Positions 24,467 through 33,426 of a stretch of 64,000 nucleotides of DNA are shown one piece after another. Made by a program: the position numbers and the translations under genes. Source of the DNA: an uncultured Clostridia bacterium. GTDB lineage: Bacteria > Bacillota > Clostridia > Christensenellales > Borkfalkiaceae. Numbering within the stretch: position 1 is the stretch's first letter; each line of letters opens with the position of its first letter. The notes beneath the pieces were generated by a model. That model did no database searches, was not told the origin of the DNA, and saw only the letters and a program-made list of their open reading frames with translations. The stretch lies in the NCBI GenBank assembly GCA_944368925.1, contig CALVXG010000002.1, positions 124,001 through 188,000 on the forward strand, given 5' to 3'.

Positions 24467-25849
24467 ATGTCGAAAGAAGCAATCCCTTACAAAATATATT
24501 TATCCGAATCTGAAATTCCGAAGGAATGGTACAATCTGAACGCGGTGATGAAGACGAAGCACGAGCCGTTTTTGAATCCGGGCACGCTGAAACCTTGCAC
24601 GAAGGAAGAGCTGAGCCAGGTATTTTGCGACGAGTGTGTGGAGCAGGAGCTGGACAGGACGCATCTGCATATAGAGATCCCCGAAGAGATCCGCAATTTT
24701 TACAAGATGTACCGTCCGTCGCCGCTTGTGCGGGCGTATTGTCTGGAAAAAGCGCTCGGGACGCCCGCCAAGATCTATTACAAATTTGAAGGCAACAACA
24801 CATCGGGTTCGCACAAGCTGAACTCGGCGGTGGCGCAGGCGTATTATGCGAAGAAACAGGGTTTGAAATCGATCACGACGGAGACGGGCGCGGGGCAATG
24901 GGGAACGGCGCTTTCGATGGCGGCGGCATATTTCGGACTGGACTTGACGGTATACATGGTCAAGGTATCGAGCGAGCAGAAACCGCAGCGTCGGGAAGTG
25001 ATGCGCACGTATGGTGCGAAAGTGATTGCGTCGCCGTCGGACACGACGGAAGCGGGCCGCAAAATTTTAAAAGAATTCCCTGGTACGGGCGGATCGCTTG
25101 GCTGTGCGATCAGCGAAGCGGTGGAGAAGGCGGTGACGACCGATTCCTGCCGGTACGTATTGGGGAGCGTGTTGGATCACGTGGTGCTGCACCAGTCGGT
25201 GATCGGGCAGGAATGCAAGGCGGCGATGGAGAAATACGGGATCGAACCGGACATGATTATCGGGTGCTGCGGCGGCGGGTCGAACTTCGGCGGACTGATC
25301 GCGCCGTTCATGGGCGACAAGATCGCGGGCAAGAACAACATTGATTTTGTGGGAGTGGAGCCTGCGAGCTGTCCTTCGCTGACGCGCGGCAAGTACGCGT
25401 ACGATTTCTGTGACAGCGCAAAGATCACGCCGCTCGCGAAGATGTACACGCTCGGGTGCGGGTTTATGCCTGCGCCGAACCATGCGGGCGGGCTGAGATA
25501 TCACGGAATGAGCCCGATCGTATCGGCGCTGTACAACCAGGGATATATGCGTGCGGTGGCGGTGGAGCAGACCAAGGTATTCGAGGCGGCGGAGCAATTT
25601 GCGCGCATCGAAGGGATCCTTCCCGCGCCCGAATCCAGCCATGCGATCCGCGTGGCGATGGACGAAGCGCTCAAATGCAAGGAAACGGGCGAAGCGAAGA
25701 CGATCCTGTTCGGACTCACGGGCACGGGGTATTTCGATATGTCCGCATACAAGCAGTACAACGACGGCACGATGACCGACCAGATCCCGACGGATGCGGA
25801 TTTGGAGCGCGGCTTTGCGAGCCTTCCCGACATTCCGCAGAACCGTTAA
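24467..25849 (+). CDS. trpB2: Tryptophan synthase beta-like PLP enzyme (TrpB2 type)
   Basis: 460 residues, longer than TrpB1 (about 400), with the N-terminal extension and insertions of the TrpB2 group. It is a fold type II PLP enzyme; the lysine is in NTSGSHKLNSA (about 105-115). Further motifs are TGAGQWG (about 143-149), the phosphate-binding CCGGGSNFGG (about 265-274) and the C-terminal GLTGTGYFD. TrpB2 makes Trp from serine and indole, usually without TrpA; no trpA is beside it. The Trp T-box directly upstream supports a role in tryptophan supply, perhaps indole salvage. Start at 24467 with AAGGAG; the upstream in-frame codon lies in the terminator. Confidence 0.92.
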   Translation: MSKEAIPYKIYLSESEIPKEWYNLNAVMKTKHEPFLNPGTLKPCTKEELSQVFCDECVEQELDRTHLHIEIPEEIRNFYKMYRPSPLVRAYCLEKALGTPAKIYYKFEGNNTSGSHKLNSAVAQAYYAKKQGLKSITTETGAGQWGTALSMAAAYFGLDLTVYMVKVSSEQKPQRREVMRTYGAKVIASPSDTTEAGRKILKEFPGTGGSLGCAISEAVEKAVTTDSCRYVLGSVLDHVVLHQSVIGQECKAAMEKYGIEPDMIIGCCGGGSNFGGLIAPFMGDKIAGKNNIDFVGVEPASCPSLTRGKYAYDFCDSAKITPLAKMYTLGCGFMPAPNHAGGLRYHGMSPIVSALYNQGYMRAVAVEQTKVFEAAEQFARIEGILPAPESSHAIRVAMDEALKCKETGEAKTILFGLTGTGYFDMSAYKQYNDGTMTDQIPTDADLERGFASLPDIPQNR

Positions 25850-25907
25850 AGGGCGCGGCAGAGCGAAGAGCGCGTTTGAAATTCGTCAAATAAATAAAAC
25901 AAATCCG

Positions 25908-25936
25908 TTGCAATAGCGCAGGGAAGATGATATAAT
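25908..25936 (+). promoter_or_regulatory. Sigma-A promoter of galKM-yfcE
   Basis: TTGCAA (25908-25913), 17 bases, perfect TATAAT (25931-25936). Confidence 0.85.
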
Positions 25937-26023
25937 AAAGGGAGAGCGAGAGGTTCTCTCTTTATTGTTATTATAGAAATAAGGAAAGGGAAAGCGCGCG
26001 AAAAACGGAGAGGAAACGGAAAA

Positions 26024-27256
26024 ATGCAACTTAGAGATCTGTACGGAGCGGGGGCGGACGAGCGAGCGTTGAAAGAGCGGGTAAACCGGATCGCGTCGCG
26101 GTTTAAGGAGAAGACGGGCGAGGAGCCCGAGGAATGGTATTCGTCTTCGGGGAGGGCGGAGATCATCGGGAACCATACCGATCACAATCACGGGAAAGTG
26201 ATCGTCGCGGCAATCAGCTGTGATATTCTGGCGGCGGTAAAGAAGCGTTCGGACGGAGTGATCCGCATTGAATCGGAGGGATTTGCTCCTTTCGAACTTC
26301 GTGTGGACGATCTGGAGATCAACCCGAAGGAATACGGAAAGAGCATAGCGTTGGCGCGCGGCGTCGTGAAAGGGATCCGCGACCGCGGTATGGAAGCAGG
26401 CGGTTTTTCGGCGTTCATGGAGAGCACGGTATTCCGCGGGGCGGGGGTATCGTCGTCGGCGGCGTTCGAACTGCTTGTCTGTGAGATTCTCAATCAGATG
26501 TATCTTGGCGGCAGGCTGAGCAAAGTGGACAAGGCGATCATCGCGCAGTATGCGGAGAACGTTTATTTCGGCAAACCGTGCGGGCTTTTGGACCAATCGG
26601 GTATTTCTTTGGGCGGGATCAACAAGATTGATTTTTTAGATCCGAAAGCGCCTGTGATCGAGGAATTGAAACCTGCGGAAGGGTACACGCTTGTGATCAC
26701 GAATACGGGCGGTTCGCATGCGGCGTTGACGGAGCATTATGCGGCGATCAAGACGGAGATGCTTGCGGTGGCGTCGTATTTCGGAAAAGAGTGTCTGCGG
26801 GAAGTGCCGTACGAAGAATTTTTTGCGGCGATCGGGAAACTCCGCGGAAAGGTATCGGAGCGGGCGATCTTGCGGGCGTTCCATTTCTATGAAGAAAACG
26901 AGCGTGTGGACGCGGCGGCCGCGGCGCTGAAAGCGGGGAAGACGGCCGATTTTCTCAAAGCGGTCGGGCAGTCGGGCGTTAGCAGTCTGAACTGTCTGCA
27001 AAACTGTTACGTACCGGGGAGCGCGGAGCAGCCTGTGGCGCTGGCGATCCATATGTCGGAGCGGCTGATCAAAGACGGAGCCGTGCGCGTGCACGGGGGC
27101 GGCTTTGCGGGAACGATTCTTGCGTATCTTGCGGATGCGGAAGTCGCGGGATATGTTGCGCAGATGGGCAAGGTATTCGGAAAGGAAAATGTATTTACGG
27201 CAGGCATACGCATACCGGGGGCGACGAAGGTCGAACTTTCGGAGCTGATCGGATAA
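26024..27256 (+). CDS. galK: Galactokinase-family sugar kinase (GHMP)
   Basis: 410 residues. GHMP kinase motifs are the galactokinase signature GRAEIIGNHTDHNHG (about 48-62), the ATP loop GAGVSSSAAFE (about 145-155, the PxxxGLSSSA loop) and the C-terminal motif 3 VHGGGFAGTILAY (about 352-364). It phosphorylates galactose at C1 with ATP. GNHTDHN replaces the enteric GEHTDYN, as in Clostridia. It is followed 26 bases later by the mutarotase gene, so both act at the entry to the Leloir pathway; galT and galE are not in the window. Confidence 0.9.
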   Translation: MQLRDLYGAGADERALKERVNRIASRFKEKTGEEPEEWYSSSGRAEIIGNHTDHNHGKVIVAAISCDILAAVKKRSDGVIRIESEGFAPFELRVDDLEINPKEYGKSIALARGVVKGIRDRGMEAGGFSAFMESTVFRGAGVSSSAAFELLVCEILNQMYLGGRLSKVDKAIIAQYAENVYFGKPCGLLDQSGISLGGINKIDFLDPKAPVIEELKPAEGYTLVITNTGGSHAALTEHYAAIKTEMLAVASYFGKECLREVPYEEFFAAIGKLRGKVSERAILRAFHFYEENERVDAAAAALKAGKTADFLKAVGQSGVSSLNCLQNCYVPGSAEQPVALAIHMSERLIKDGAVRVHGGGFAGTILAYLADAEVAGYVAQMGKVFGKENVFTAGIRIPGATKVELSELIG

Positions 27257-27282
27257 AGACAATCGGAAAAGGAGGAAAGGAT

Positions 27283-28332
27283 ATGATACACGCGAGCGTA
27301 TTCGGAAAGACGTCGGACGGAAAGGACGTCATGGCGTTCAAACTCAAAGACGGAGCGAACGAAGCGACGATACTCAATTACGGCGGCATAATCCAGTCGC
27401 TGAAGATTGCGGATCGGGACGGAAAACAGATTGACGTAGTGCTCGGTTATGACGATGTGGCAGGTTACGAAAAAAACAGCGGGTATTTGGGCGCGCTGAT
27501 CGGGCGTTTCGGGAACCGTATCGAGAAGGGGCATCTTGTCGTAGACGGGGAAGAATATCATCTCTATTGCAATGACCGCGGGAATCATCTGCACGGCGGG
27601 AAAGTCGGGTTTGACAAAAAGATCTGGAACTATGTATACGAAGGAGCGGACGGCAACACGCTGGCGTTGAGCATGACGAGTCCGGACGGCGACGAAAATT
27701 ATCCGGGGAATCTGCAGGTGCAGGTTTGTTATACGCTGGTCGGCGGGGAGCTGAAGATCGACTATGCGGCGATGTCGAGCAAGAAGACGCCGATCAACAT
27801 GACCAATCACGCGTATTTCAATCTGAACGGAGAGGGAAACGGAAACGTTTTGGATACTTTTCTGACGATCGATGCGGACAGGATCACGCCGACGGACGAA
27901 ACGCTGATCCCGCACGGAGAATTCCGCAACGTAGAGGGAACGCCGTTTGATTTTCGGAAGGCGCACAGGATCGGGGAGCGGATCGGCGACGACGAGGATC
28001 CGGACATCCGCATGCAGGACGGGTACGACGTGAACTATGTGCTGAACAAGGCGGCGGGCACGTATGCGAAGATTGCGGAAGCGGAGAGCGAGCGGAGCGG
28101 CATCACGATGGAAGTGTACACGGATATGCCGGCAGTACAGCTGTATACGGGCAACGGACTGAGCCAGAAAGGAAAGTCGGGGTTTTACAACCGCAATTAC
28201 GGATTTTGTCTGGAAACCCAATACATACCCAACAGCGTAAACGTCCCCGCGTATGCGGCGCTGGGCGATTGCATGTTTGAGAAAAACAAGATCTATCATT
28301 CGGTAACGGCGTACAAATTCATTGTAAAATAA
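27283..28332 (+). CDS. galM: Aldose 1-epimerase (galactose mutarotase)
   Basis: 349 residues of the mutarotase beta-sandwich. Landmarks are NYGGIIQSL (about 33-41), GRFGNRI (about 74-80), the catalytic histidine region NHLHGGKVGFDKKIW (about 100-114), NMTNHAYFNLNG (about 171-182, second His) and the catalytic Glu in GFCLETQYIPNS (about 307-318). It interconverts alpha and beta anomers so that galactokinase receives its substrate. GGAGG stands before the start. Co-transcribed with galK. Confidence 0.93.
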   Translation: MIHASVFGKTSDGKDVMAFKLKDGANEATILNYGGIIQSLKIADRDGKQIDVVLGYDDVAGYEKNSGYLGALIGRFGNRIEKGHLVVDGEEYHLYCNDRGNHLHGGKVGFDKKIWNYVYEGADGNTLALSMTSPDGDENYPGNLQVQVCYTLVGGELKIDYAAMSSKKTPINMTNHAYFNLNGEGNGNVLDTFLTIDADRITPTDETLIPHGEFRNVEGTPFDFRKAHRIGERIGDDEDPDIRMQDGYDVNYVLNKAAGTYAKIAEAESERSGITMEVYTDMPAVQLYTGNGLSQKGKSGFYNRNYGFCLETQYIPNSVNVPAYAALGDCMFEKNKIYHSVTAYKFIVK

Positions 28333-28382
28333 AGAGCGTTCGCAAAGAGCGGCACTATACAAAGAGGAGCGGGCAGGTAATT

Positions 28383-28922
28383 ATGAAATTTCTGATAGCG
28401 TCGGACATACACGGTTCAAAGTTTTATGCCGAAAAATTAGCGGAAAGATTCCGTGAGGAGAAAGCGGATCAGCTGATTCTTTTGGGGGATATATACAATC
28501 ACGGTCCCCGCAATCCTTTGCCGGAGGGATACGACCCGATGGGGGTTGCCGCGGTTTTGAACAAACTTGCGGACAAGCTCACGGTGGTAAAGGGGAATTG
28601 CGACAGCGACGTGGACACGATGATCTCCGACTTTGAGTTTGTGTCGGAAGCGGTCATTTTTGAAAACGGAAAGAAAATTTTCTTGCAGCACGGCGACCGT
28701 TTCAGCATCGATCAGCTCCCGAAAAATTGCGGCGATGCCTTTGTATACGGGCATTACCATACGGGATTTATCCGCCGCGTGGGGCAGCTGGTTGTGGCAA
28801 ACTGCGGTTCGATATCCCTGCCCAAGGGCGGAACGCCGAACAGCTATCTGGTGCTGGAAAAGGGCGAATTCATATTGAAAGATATGGACGGGAAGGAAAT
28901 TTCCCGCATGATGCTCGGCTGA
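28383..28922 (+). CDS. yfcE: YfcE-type phosphodiesterase
   Basis: 179 residues, calcineurin-like fold. Metal motifs are IASDIHGS (5-12), LLGDIYNHGPRNP (about 33-45), KGNCDSDVD (about 69-77, GNCD in place of GNHD as in YfcE/MJ0936), LQHGDR and YGHYHTG (about 122-128). E. coli YfcE cleaves artificial phosphodiesters; the natural substrate is unknown. It lies 50 bases behind galM and has GAGCGGG upstream, so it probably shares the gal transcript, although no link in function is known. Confidence 0.9.
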   Translation: MKFLIASDIHGSKFYAEKLAERFREEKADQLILLGDIYNHGPRNPLPEGYDPMGVAAVLNKLADKLTVVKGNCDSDVDTMISDFEFVSEAVIFENGKKIFLQHGDRFSIDQLPKNCGDAFVYGHYHTGFIRRVGQLVVANCGSISLPKGGTPNSYLVLEKGEFILKDMDGKEISRMMLG

Positions 28923-29012
28923 TGCGGCGCGGGCGGTAAGAGTCTGCGTTTAGTACATTTCGCGTTCAAAATTTTGTCGGGCGAAGGGATCCGGGCCCGA
29001 AAATGAAAAAGC

Positions 29013-29058
29013 AGGCCGCGGTTTGCAAAAAATTTGCAAACCGCGGCCTATTTTTTTT
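29013..29058 (+). terminator. Terminator of the gal-yfcE unit
   Basis: Perfect 17-bp arms (29013-29029 and 29033-29049), AAA loop, then ATTTTTTTT. Confidence 0.92.
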
Positions 29059-29170
29059 CGCATGAAATACCGTGCGGGCAAATATCTATGCCGATCCCGC
29101 TCGCGGGAAGGAAAAAAGCCGCAGGCGGTGATGGTTTGGAAAAGGAGGGACGGGGAATAAACGCAGACAC

Positions 29171-29199
29171 TTGACATTTTACCCGATAGCATGTAAACT
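29171..29199 (+). promoter_or_regulatory. Sigma-A promoter of ddh
   Basis: Perfect TTGACA (29171-29176), 17 bases, TAAACT (29194-29199). Confidence 0.8.
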
Positions 29200-29235
29200 G
29201 AAGAAAGGTAAAAAACAGACACAGGAGAGCAGTGT

Positions 29236-30216
29236 ATGCAAAAAATCAGATTGGGAATTTTAGGCTACGGCAATCTTGGGCGCGGCGTGCAGTATGCGGC
29301 GGCGCAGAATGCGGACATGGAAGTGGTAGCGGTGTTTACGCGGCGCGACCCGTCCGCGGTGAAGACGGTATTGCCTGTCAAGGTAGAGAGTACGGCGCGG
29401 CTGAAAGAGTATGCCGATAAGATCGACGTCATGATCTTGTGCGGCGGCAGCGCGACGGATCTGCCCGAACAGTCGGCGGAGACGGTGAAGCTGTTCAATA
29501 CGGTAGACAGTTTCGACACGCACGCGAAGATTCCCGCCTATTTTGACGCGCTGGACGCGGCGGCAAAGCAGACGGGGCACGTCGGTGCGATGAGCATCGG
29601 CTGGGATCCGGGACTGTTTTCGCTGGCGCGCATTTATTTCGGGGCGTCGCTGGCGGAAGGCAGTACGTATACGTTCTGGGGCAAGGGAGTCAGCCAGGGC
29701 CACAGCGACGCGATCCGTCGGGTCGCGGGCGTAAAAGACGCGCGCCAGTACACCGTACCCGTGGAGAGCGTGTTGGAACGGGTGCGCAGCGGAGAAAATC
29801 CCGAACTTTCCACGCGGGAAAAGCACACGCGGGAGTGCTATGTCGTGGCGGAAGAGGGGGCGGATCTTGCGCGGATCGAGAAAGAGATCAAAGAAATGCC
29901 CAACTATTTTGCCGATTACGACACGACGGTGCATTTTATTTCGCAGGAAGAGCTGAACAGGGATCACAGCGGGATCCCGCACGGCGGATTTGTGCTCCGT
30001 TCGGGCAAATCGGCGGCGGACAGCAAATTCCTGATGGAATTTTCGTTGAAGCTGGACAGCAATCCCGAGTTTACTTCGAGCGTGCTGGTTGCATACGCGC
30101 GGGCGGTGTATCGGCTCGCAAAGGAAGGCAAGACGGGTGCCGTCACGGTGTTTGACGTCGCGCCGAAATACCTTTCGCCTCTTTCGGAGAGCGAACAGAG
30201 AAAACAGCTTCTTTGA
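29236..30216 (+). CDS. ddh: meso-Diaminopimelate D-dehydrogenase
   Basis: 326 residues. It reductively aminates tetrahydrodipicolinate with NADPH and ammonia to meso-diaminopimelate in one step, a short route to peptidoglycan and lysine precursors. Markers are the NADP-binding LGILGYGNLGRGV (about 6-18), FTRRDPS (about 35-41), CGGSATDLPEQ (about 70-80), SIGWDPGLFSL (about 118-128), FWGKGVSQGHSDAIRRV (about 146-162) and the substrate region HGGFV. AGGAGAG precedes the start at 29236. Single gene with own promoter and bidirectional terminator. Confidence 0.96.
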   Translation: MQKIRLGILGYGNLGRGVQYAAAQNADMEVVAVFTRRDPSAVKTVLPVKVESTARLKEYADKIDVMILCGGSATDLPEQSAETVKLFNTVDSFDTHAKIPAYFDALDAAAKQTGHVGAMSIGWDPGLFSLARIYFGASLAEGSTYTFWGKGVSQGHSDAIRRVAGVKDARQYTVPVESVLERVRSGENPELSTREKHTRECYVVAEEGADLARIEKEIKEMPNYFADYDTTVHFISQEELNRDHSGIPHGGFVLRSGKSAADSKFLMEFSLKLDSNPEFTSSVLVAYARAVYRLAKEGKTGAVTVFDVAPKYLSPLSESEQRKQLL

Positions 30217-30225
30217 TTAAAAAAT

Positions 30226-30260
30226 AAAAGCCGCAAAGCGCAGAGCGCTTTGCGGCTTTT
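30226..30260. terminator. Bidirectional terminator between ddh and the EamA gene
   Basis: Perfect 16-bp arms AAAAGCCGCAAAGCGC and complement around AGA. Confidence 0.9.
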
Positions 30261-30290
30261 GCCGTTTTTTTGAAGAAAGAAACAAATTTT

Positions 30291-31160
30291 TTAAGCAAAG
30301 ATTGCCATCACGATGGTGCCTGTAAGGATCAAAAGCAAACCGAACCATGCTTTGAGAGATAGTTTTTCTTTGAGGAAGAGGCAGGAAAAGAGTACGGTCA
30401 CGGCGAGGCTCAGCTTATCGATGGGGACGACGACGCTGACGATCCCGAAGCGCAGGGCGTAGTAATAGCACAGCCAGGACGCGGCGGTGGTGATACCGGA
30501 AAGCAGGATAAAGAGCAGGTCGCGGGGCGGGACGGAAGAGAGCAGGCGGTGTTTTTTCTTTGCGAACACGATGCCCCACGCGATGACGAGGACGACGCCC
30601 GTGCGGATCGCCGTGCCCAGGTTGGATTCGACGTCTTCGATGCCGATTTTTGCAAAGAGCGAAGTTAGGGCCGCAAAGAGGGCGGAAAGGAGCGCATAGA
30701 CGAGCCATGCGCGGGAAGAAGTTTCGTCATTTGCGGAATTGTCTTTTCGGATCATGAGCAGGGTTCCCGCAAATATGAGAAAAATGCAGACGAGTTTGAG
30801 AGCGAGGTGATTCGTTTCATGAAAGAGGAGGATGGCGAGAAGAGAGGTGAGGACGGTGCTCGACTTATCGATCGGCGCGATTTTGTTTACGTTTGCGAGG
30901 GACAGGGCGCGAAAGTAGCAGATCCAGGAGATTCCCGTAGAAATTCCGGAGAGCAGCAGGAAGCAGACGGAGCGTAGGGAAAGGTACAGGATGGAAGGGG
31001 CGGCGCCCGCGATCCATACGATGAGCCAGGACAAAATCAGCACGACGCCCGTTCTGAGAGCGGTCGCAAAGTCGGCGTCGGTGCGGCGTATTCCGCACTT
31101 TGCCAGAATAGACGTTATGCCTGCAAACAGAGCAGACAGACAAGCCGTAAAGATCCACAT
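30291..31160 (-). CDS. EamA/DMT-family transporter
   Basis: 289 residues with ten hydrophobic segments in two repeated EamA halves. Each half starts alike (LSALFAGITSILAKCGI and LSALFAALTSLFAKIGI, then ALRTGVVLILSW and AIRTGVVLVIAW) and holds a PIDK motif (KIAPIDKSS; VVVPIDKLS). Members export or import small metabolites and sugars by proton exchange; the substrate is unknown. The ATG at 31160 with GGTGAG upstream is preferred; the longer frame to 31433 runs through the promoter and leader hairpins. Confidence 0.9.
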   Translation of the reverse strand: MWIFTACLSALFAGITSILAKCGIRRTDADFATALRTGVVLILSWLIVWIAGAAPSILYLSLRSVCFLLLSGISTGISWICYFRALSLANVNKIAPIDKSSTVLTSLLAILLFHETNHLALKLVCIFLIFAGTLLMIRKDNSANDETSSRAWLVYALLSALFAALTSLFAKIGIEDVESNLGTAIRTGVVLVIAWGIVFAKKKHRLLSSVPPRDLLFILLSGITTAASWLCYYYALRFGIVSVVVPIDKLSLAVTVLFSCLFLKEKLSLKAWFGLLLILTGTIVMAIFA

Positions 31161-31260
31161 ACTTCTCACCCTTGCGGAGAAGTTTCTCCGCACTCCCGCC
31201 GCGGCGGGAGATTTTACGGTACAAGTATAGCACGCGGCCCTTGCAAAAGCAAGGGCCGCG
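31161..31260 (-). promoter_or_regulatory. Promoter and structured leader of the EamA gene
   Basis: On the - strand TTGCTT (31252-31247), 17 bases, TATACT (31229-31224). A perfect 12-bp inverted repeat (31233-31244/31249-31260) overlaps the -35 box. Two more hairpins (palindrome CTCCCGCCGCGGCGGGAG and GCGGAGAA-AC-TTCTCCGC) fill the short leader right up to the ribosome site. Confidence 0.6.
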
Positions 31261-31369
31261 CCCTGCCGACGGACAAGAAACCGCAAAATATTTTCAGAAC
31301 TGAAATTCGGACGGTGTACGGAGAAATATCCATGCTTTTTATATATAGAAAGGCATTGCAAAAGGGTAT

Positions 31370-31397
31370 TTGACATTTGCGCCGCGCATGTTATAAT
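31370..31397 (+). promoter_or_regulatory. Sigma-A promoter of the lipoprotein gene
   Basis: Perfect TTGACA (31370-31375), 16 bases, perfect TATAAT (31392-31397). Confidence 0.85.
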
Positions 31398-31464
31398 AAA
31401 AAATGAACAAGCGGAAAAATGCGGACGGTGCATTGTGCCTTTTGTTTTTGCGGGGAGGAAGGAA

Positions 31465-31983
31465 ATGAAAGTCAGAACAATGAAGATATTGGCGTTTTTC
31501 TTGTGTATTGCGCTCAGTCTTTGTTTTGCGGGGTGCGGCGCGGCGCAGAATGAAAGCGGTCAGGTGTCGGATGATAAGGAAAATGGGCAGATTTCTTCGG
31601 GCGAAGAAGGCGGGCAGGCGCAGGAGGCGGAGGAAAATAAGCTGTATTTAAGGGTCGGGGAGCGTGTTTTGCGTGCGACGTTGGCGGACAATTCGTCGGT
31701 GCAGGCATTCAAAGAGCTCCTGCCTTTAACGCTCGCGATGCACGATTACGGCGGGTTTGAAAAGGTGGGAAACCTGGGGGAGACGCTTCCGCAGAACAAC
31801 GAAAGGATCAGCGTTTCGGCGGGAGATCTGATTTTATACCAGGGGAATCAGCTTTCGATTTATTATTCGACGAACACGTGGTCGCTCACACGGATAGGAA
31901 AGATTGACGATATAACGGCGTCGGAGCTGAAAGATCTTTTGGGAGAAGGCGACGTAACGGTGGAACTTTTCCTTTCCGAATGA
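31465..31983 (+). CDS. Lipoprotein with cyclophilin-like fold domain
   Basis: 172 residues. Signal peptide of about 23 residues with lipobox FAGC (the lipidated Cys), then a Ser/Glu/Gly-rich linker (about 27-57). A beta-barrel domain follows (about 58-172; LYLRVGERVLRATLADN, KELLPLTLAMHDYGGFEKVGNL, SAGDLILYQGNQLSIYY, SLTRIGKI) that matches the bacterial cyclophilin-like family. These proteins usually lack proline isomerase residues and have no fixed function. The start at 31465 has GGAGG 7 bases upstream; an upstream in-frame start is less likely. Single gene ended by a 19-bp hairpin. Confidence 0.85.
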   Translation: MKVRTMKILAFFLCIALSLCFAGCGAAQNESGQVSDDKENGQISSGEEGGQAQEAEENKLYLRVGERVLRATLADNSSVQAFKELLPLTLAMHDYGGFEKVGNLGETLPQNNERISVSAGDLILYQGNQLSIYYSTNTWSLTRIGKIDDITASELKDLLGEGDVTVELFLSE

Positions 31984-32017
31984 ACGCCTATTGAGGGAAA
32001 ACGAATTTTTTTAAGGC

Positions 32018-32064
32018 CGATCCCGCCGTCTGCAAAGAAGTTTTGCAGACGGCGGGATCGTTTG
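32018..32064 (+). terminator. Terminator after the cyclophilin-like lipoprotein gene
   Basis: Perfect 19-bp arms (32018-32036, 32042-32060) and a short TTT; the serine dehydratase promoter begins inside its tail. Confidence 0.75.
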
Positions 32065-32090
32065 CATTGTGCTGTAAAACGTGGTATAAT
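32062..32090 (+). promoter_or_regulatory. Sigma-A promoter of the serine dehydratase gene
   Basis: TTGCAT (32062-32067), 17 bases, perfect TATAAT (32085-32090). Confidence 0.85.
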
Positions 32091-32123
32091 CGTAGCGAAA
32101 GAGAACGAAGAGGTCAAATACAT

Positions 32124-33332
32124 ATGAAATCATTGCGGGAATTGTATCAGATCGGGAGCGGGCCATCCTCATCGCATACGATGGCGCCGGAGAAAATTGC
32201 GAAATTTTTTGTGAAGAAATACCCGGGCGCGGCATTCCGTGTATATTTGTACGGTTCGCTGGCGCATACGGGGAAGGGACACGGCACGGACACGGTTCTG
32301 AAAAAGGTCTTGGGACAAGATACCGAGATCATATTCGATTACGATAAGACGGACATACCGCATCCCAACACGATGGACGTGGAGGTGTTGCGGGACGGAA
32401 AGACGGTGGCAAAAAAGCGTGCGGTAAGTCTTGGAGGAGGAGCGTATCGGATCGAGGGTGAGACGGAGGAAGAGACGCCGCAGGTTTATCCGCACAATAC
32501 TTTTTCGCAGATCAAGGAATACTGTATGAAGAACGATCTGCGGCTGAGCGATTATGTGTTTAAAACGGAACCGGGCATACGGGAATATCTTGAAAAGATC
32601 TGGGACGCGATGGTGGCGGCGATCAAGCGCGGGTTGAGTGCGGAAGGGATCCTGCCCGGCGGGCTGGGTGTACAGCGGAAGGCGAAATTTTTGTATTCGC
32701 AGCGGCACATCGACGAATCGTCGGAGACGCGGGAAAACAGGATGGTGTGTTCGTACGCATTTGCGGTAGCGGAAGAGAATGCGGCGGGCGGAACGATCGT
32801 GACGGCGCCGACCTGCGGAGCGAGCGGGGTATTGCCCGCAGTGTTGTATTATGTAGAAAAGACGCGCAACGTCACGCAGGATGCGATCCTGCGCGGGCTT
32901 GCGGTGGCGGGGCTGATCGGGAACATTATCAAGACGAACGCTTCGGTGAGCGGGGCGGAATGCGGCTGCCAGGCGGAGATCGGGAGTGCGTGCGCCATGG
33001 CGGCGGGCGGACTTGCGGAGATGTTTGAACTGGGGTACGATCAGATCGAATACGCGACGGAAATCAGCATCGAGCATCATTTGGGCTTGACCTGCGACCC
33101 CGTGGCGGGGTTGGTGCAGATTCCCTGCATCGAGCGGAACGCAGTCGCCGCGATGCGCGCGCTGAACGCTTTGAGCCTTGCGGACTTTCTTTTTTCGACG
33201 AGGAAGGTTTCGCTGGATACGATCATCGAAGTCATGTACGAAACGGGCAAAGATCTTTCCAGCCGTTATCGGGAAACGAGCGAGGCGGGTATGGCGAAAT
33301 TGTATACAAGCCCTGCAAACAAAAAGAAGTAA
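32124..33332 (+). CDS. sdaA: L-serine ammonia-lyase, iron-sulfur dependent, single chain
   Basis: 402 residues. Deaminates L-serine to pyruvate and ammonia with a [4Fe-4S] cluster. The N-terminal beta domain carries GSGPSSSHTMAP (about 11-22); the alpha domain carries PTCGASGVLP (about 231-240), SGAECGCQAEIGSA (about 275-288) and TCDPVAGLVQIPCIERN (about 324-340), giving the cluster cysteines. Beta and alpha parts are separate genes in many Clostridia and Bacillus but one chain here. I use the ATG at 32124 with AAGAGG upstream; the frame opens earlier, inside the terminator. Confidence 0.94.
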   Translation: MKSLRELYQIGSGPSSSHTMAPEKIAKFFVKKYPGAAFRVYLYGSLAHTGKGHGTDTVLKKVLGQDTEIIFDYDKTDIPHPNTMDVEVLRDGKTVAKKRAVSLGGGAYRIEGETEEETPQVYPHNTFSQIKEYCMKNDLRLSDYVFKTEPGIREYLEKIWDAMVAAIKRGLSAEGILPGGLGVQRKAKFLYSQRHIDESSETRENRMVCSYAFAVAEENAAGGTIVTAPTCGASGVLPAVLYYVEKTRNVTQDAILRGLAVAGLIGNIIKTNASVSGAECGCQAEIGSACAMAAGGLAEMFELGYDQIEYATEISIEHHLGLTCDPVAGLVQIPCIERNAVAAMRALNALSLADFLFSTRKVSLDTIIEVMYETGKDLSSRYRETSEAGMAKLYTSPANKKK

Positions 33333-33364
33333 GCGGACGGGGCTCCTCGTTTTGTGAAAAAGTT

Positions 33365-33404
33365 AAAAGCCGCACGGCGCATATTTTGCGCCGTGCGGCT
33401 TTTT
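33365..33404. terminator. Bidirectional terminator between sdaA and azlD
   Basis: Perfect 17-bp arms (33365-33381, 33387-33403) starting AAAAGCC and ending GGCTTTT. Confidence 0.9.
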
Positions 33405-33426
33405 CAAAGGAATTGCCGTAAAATTG

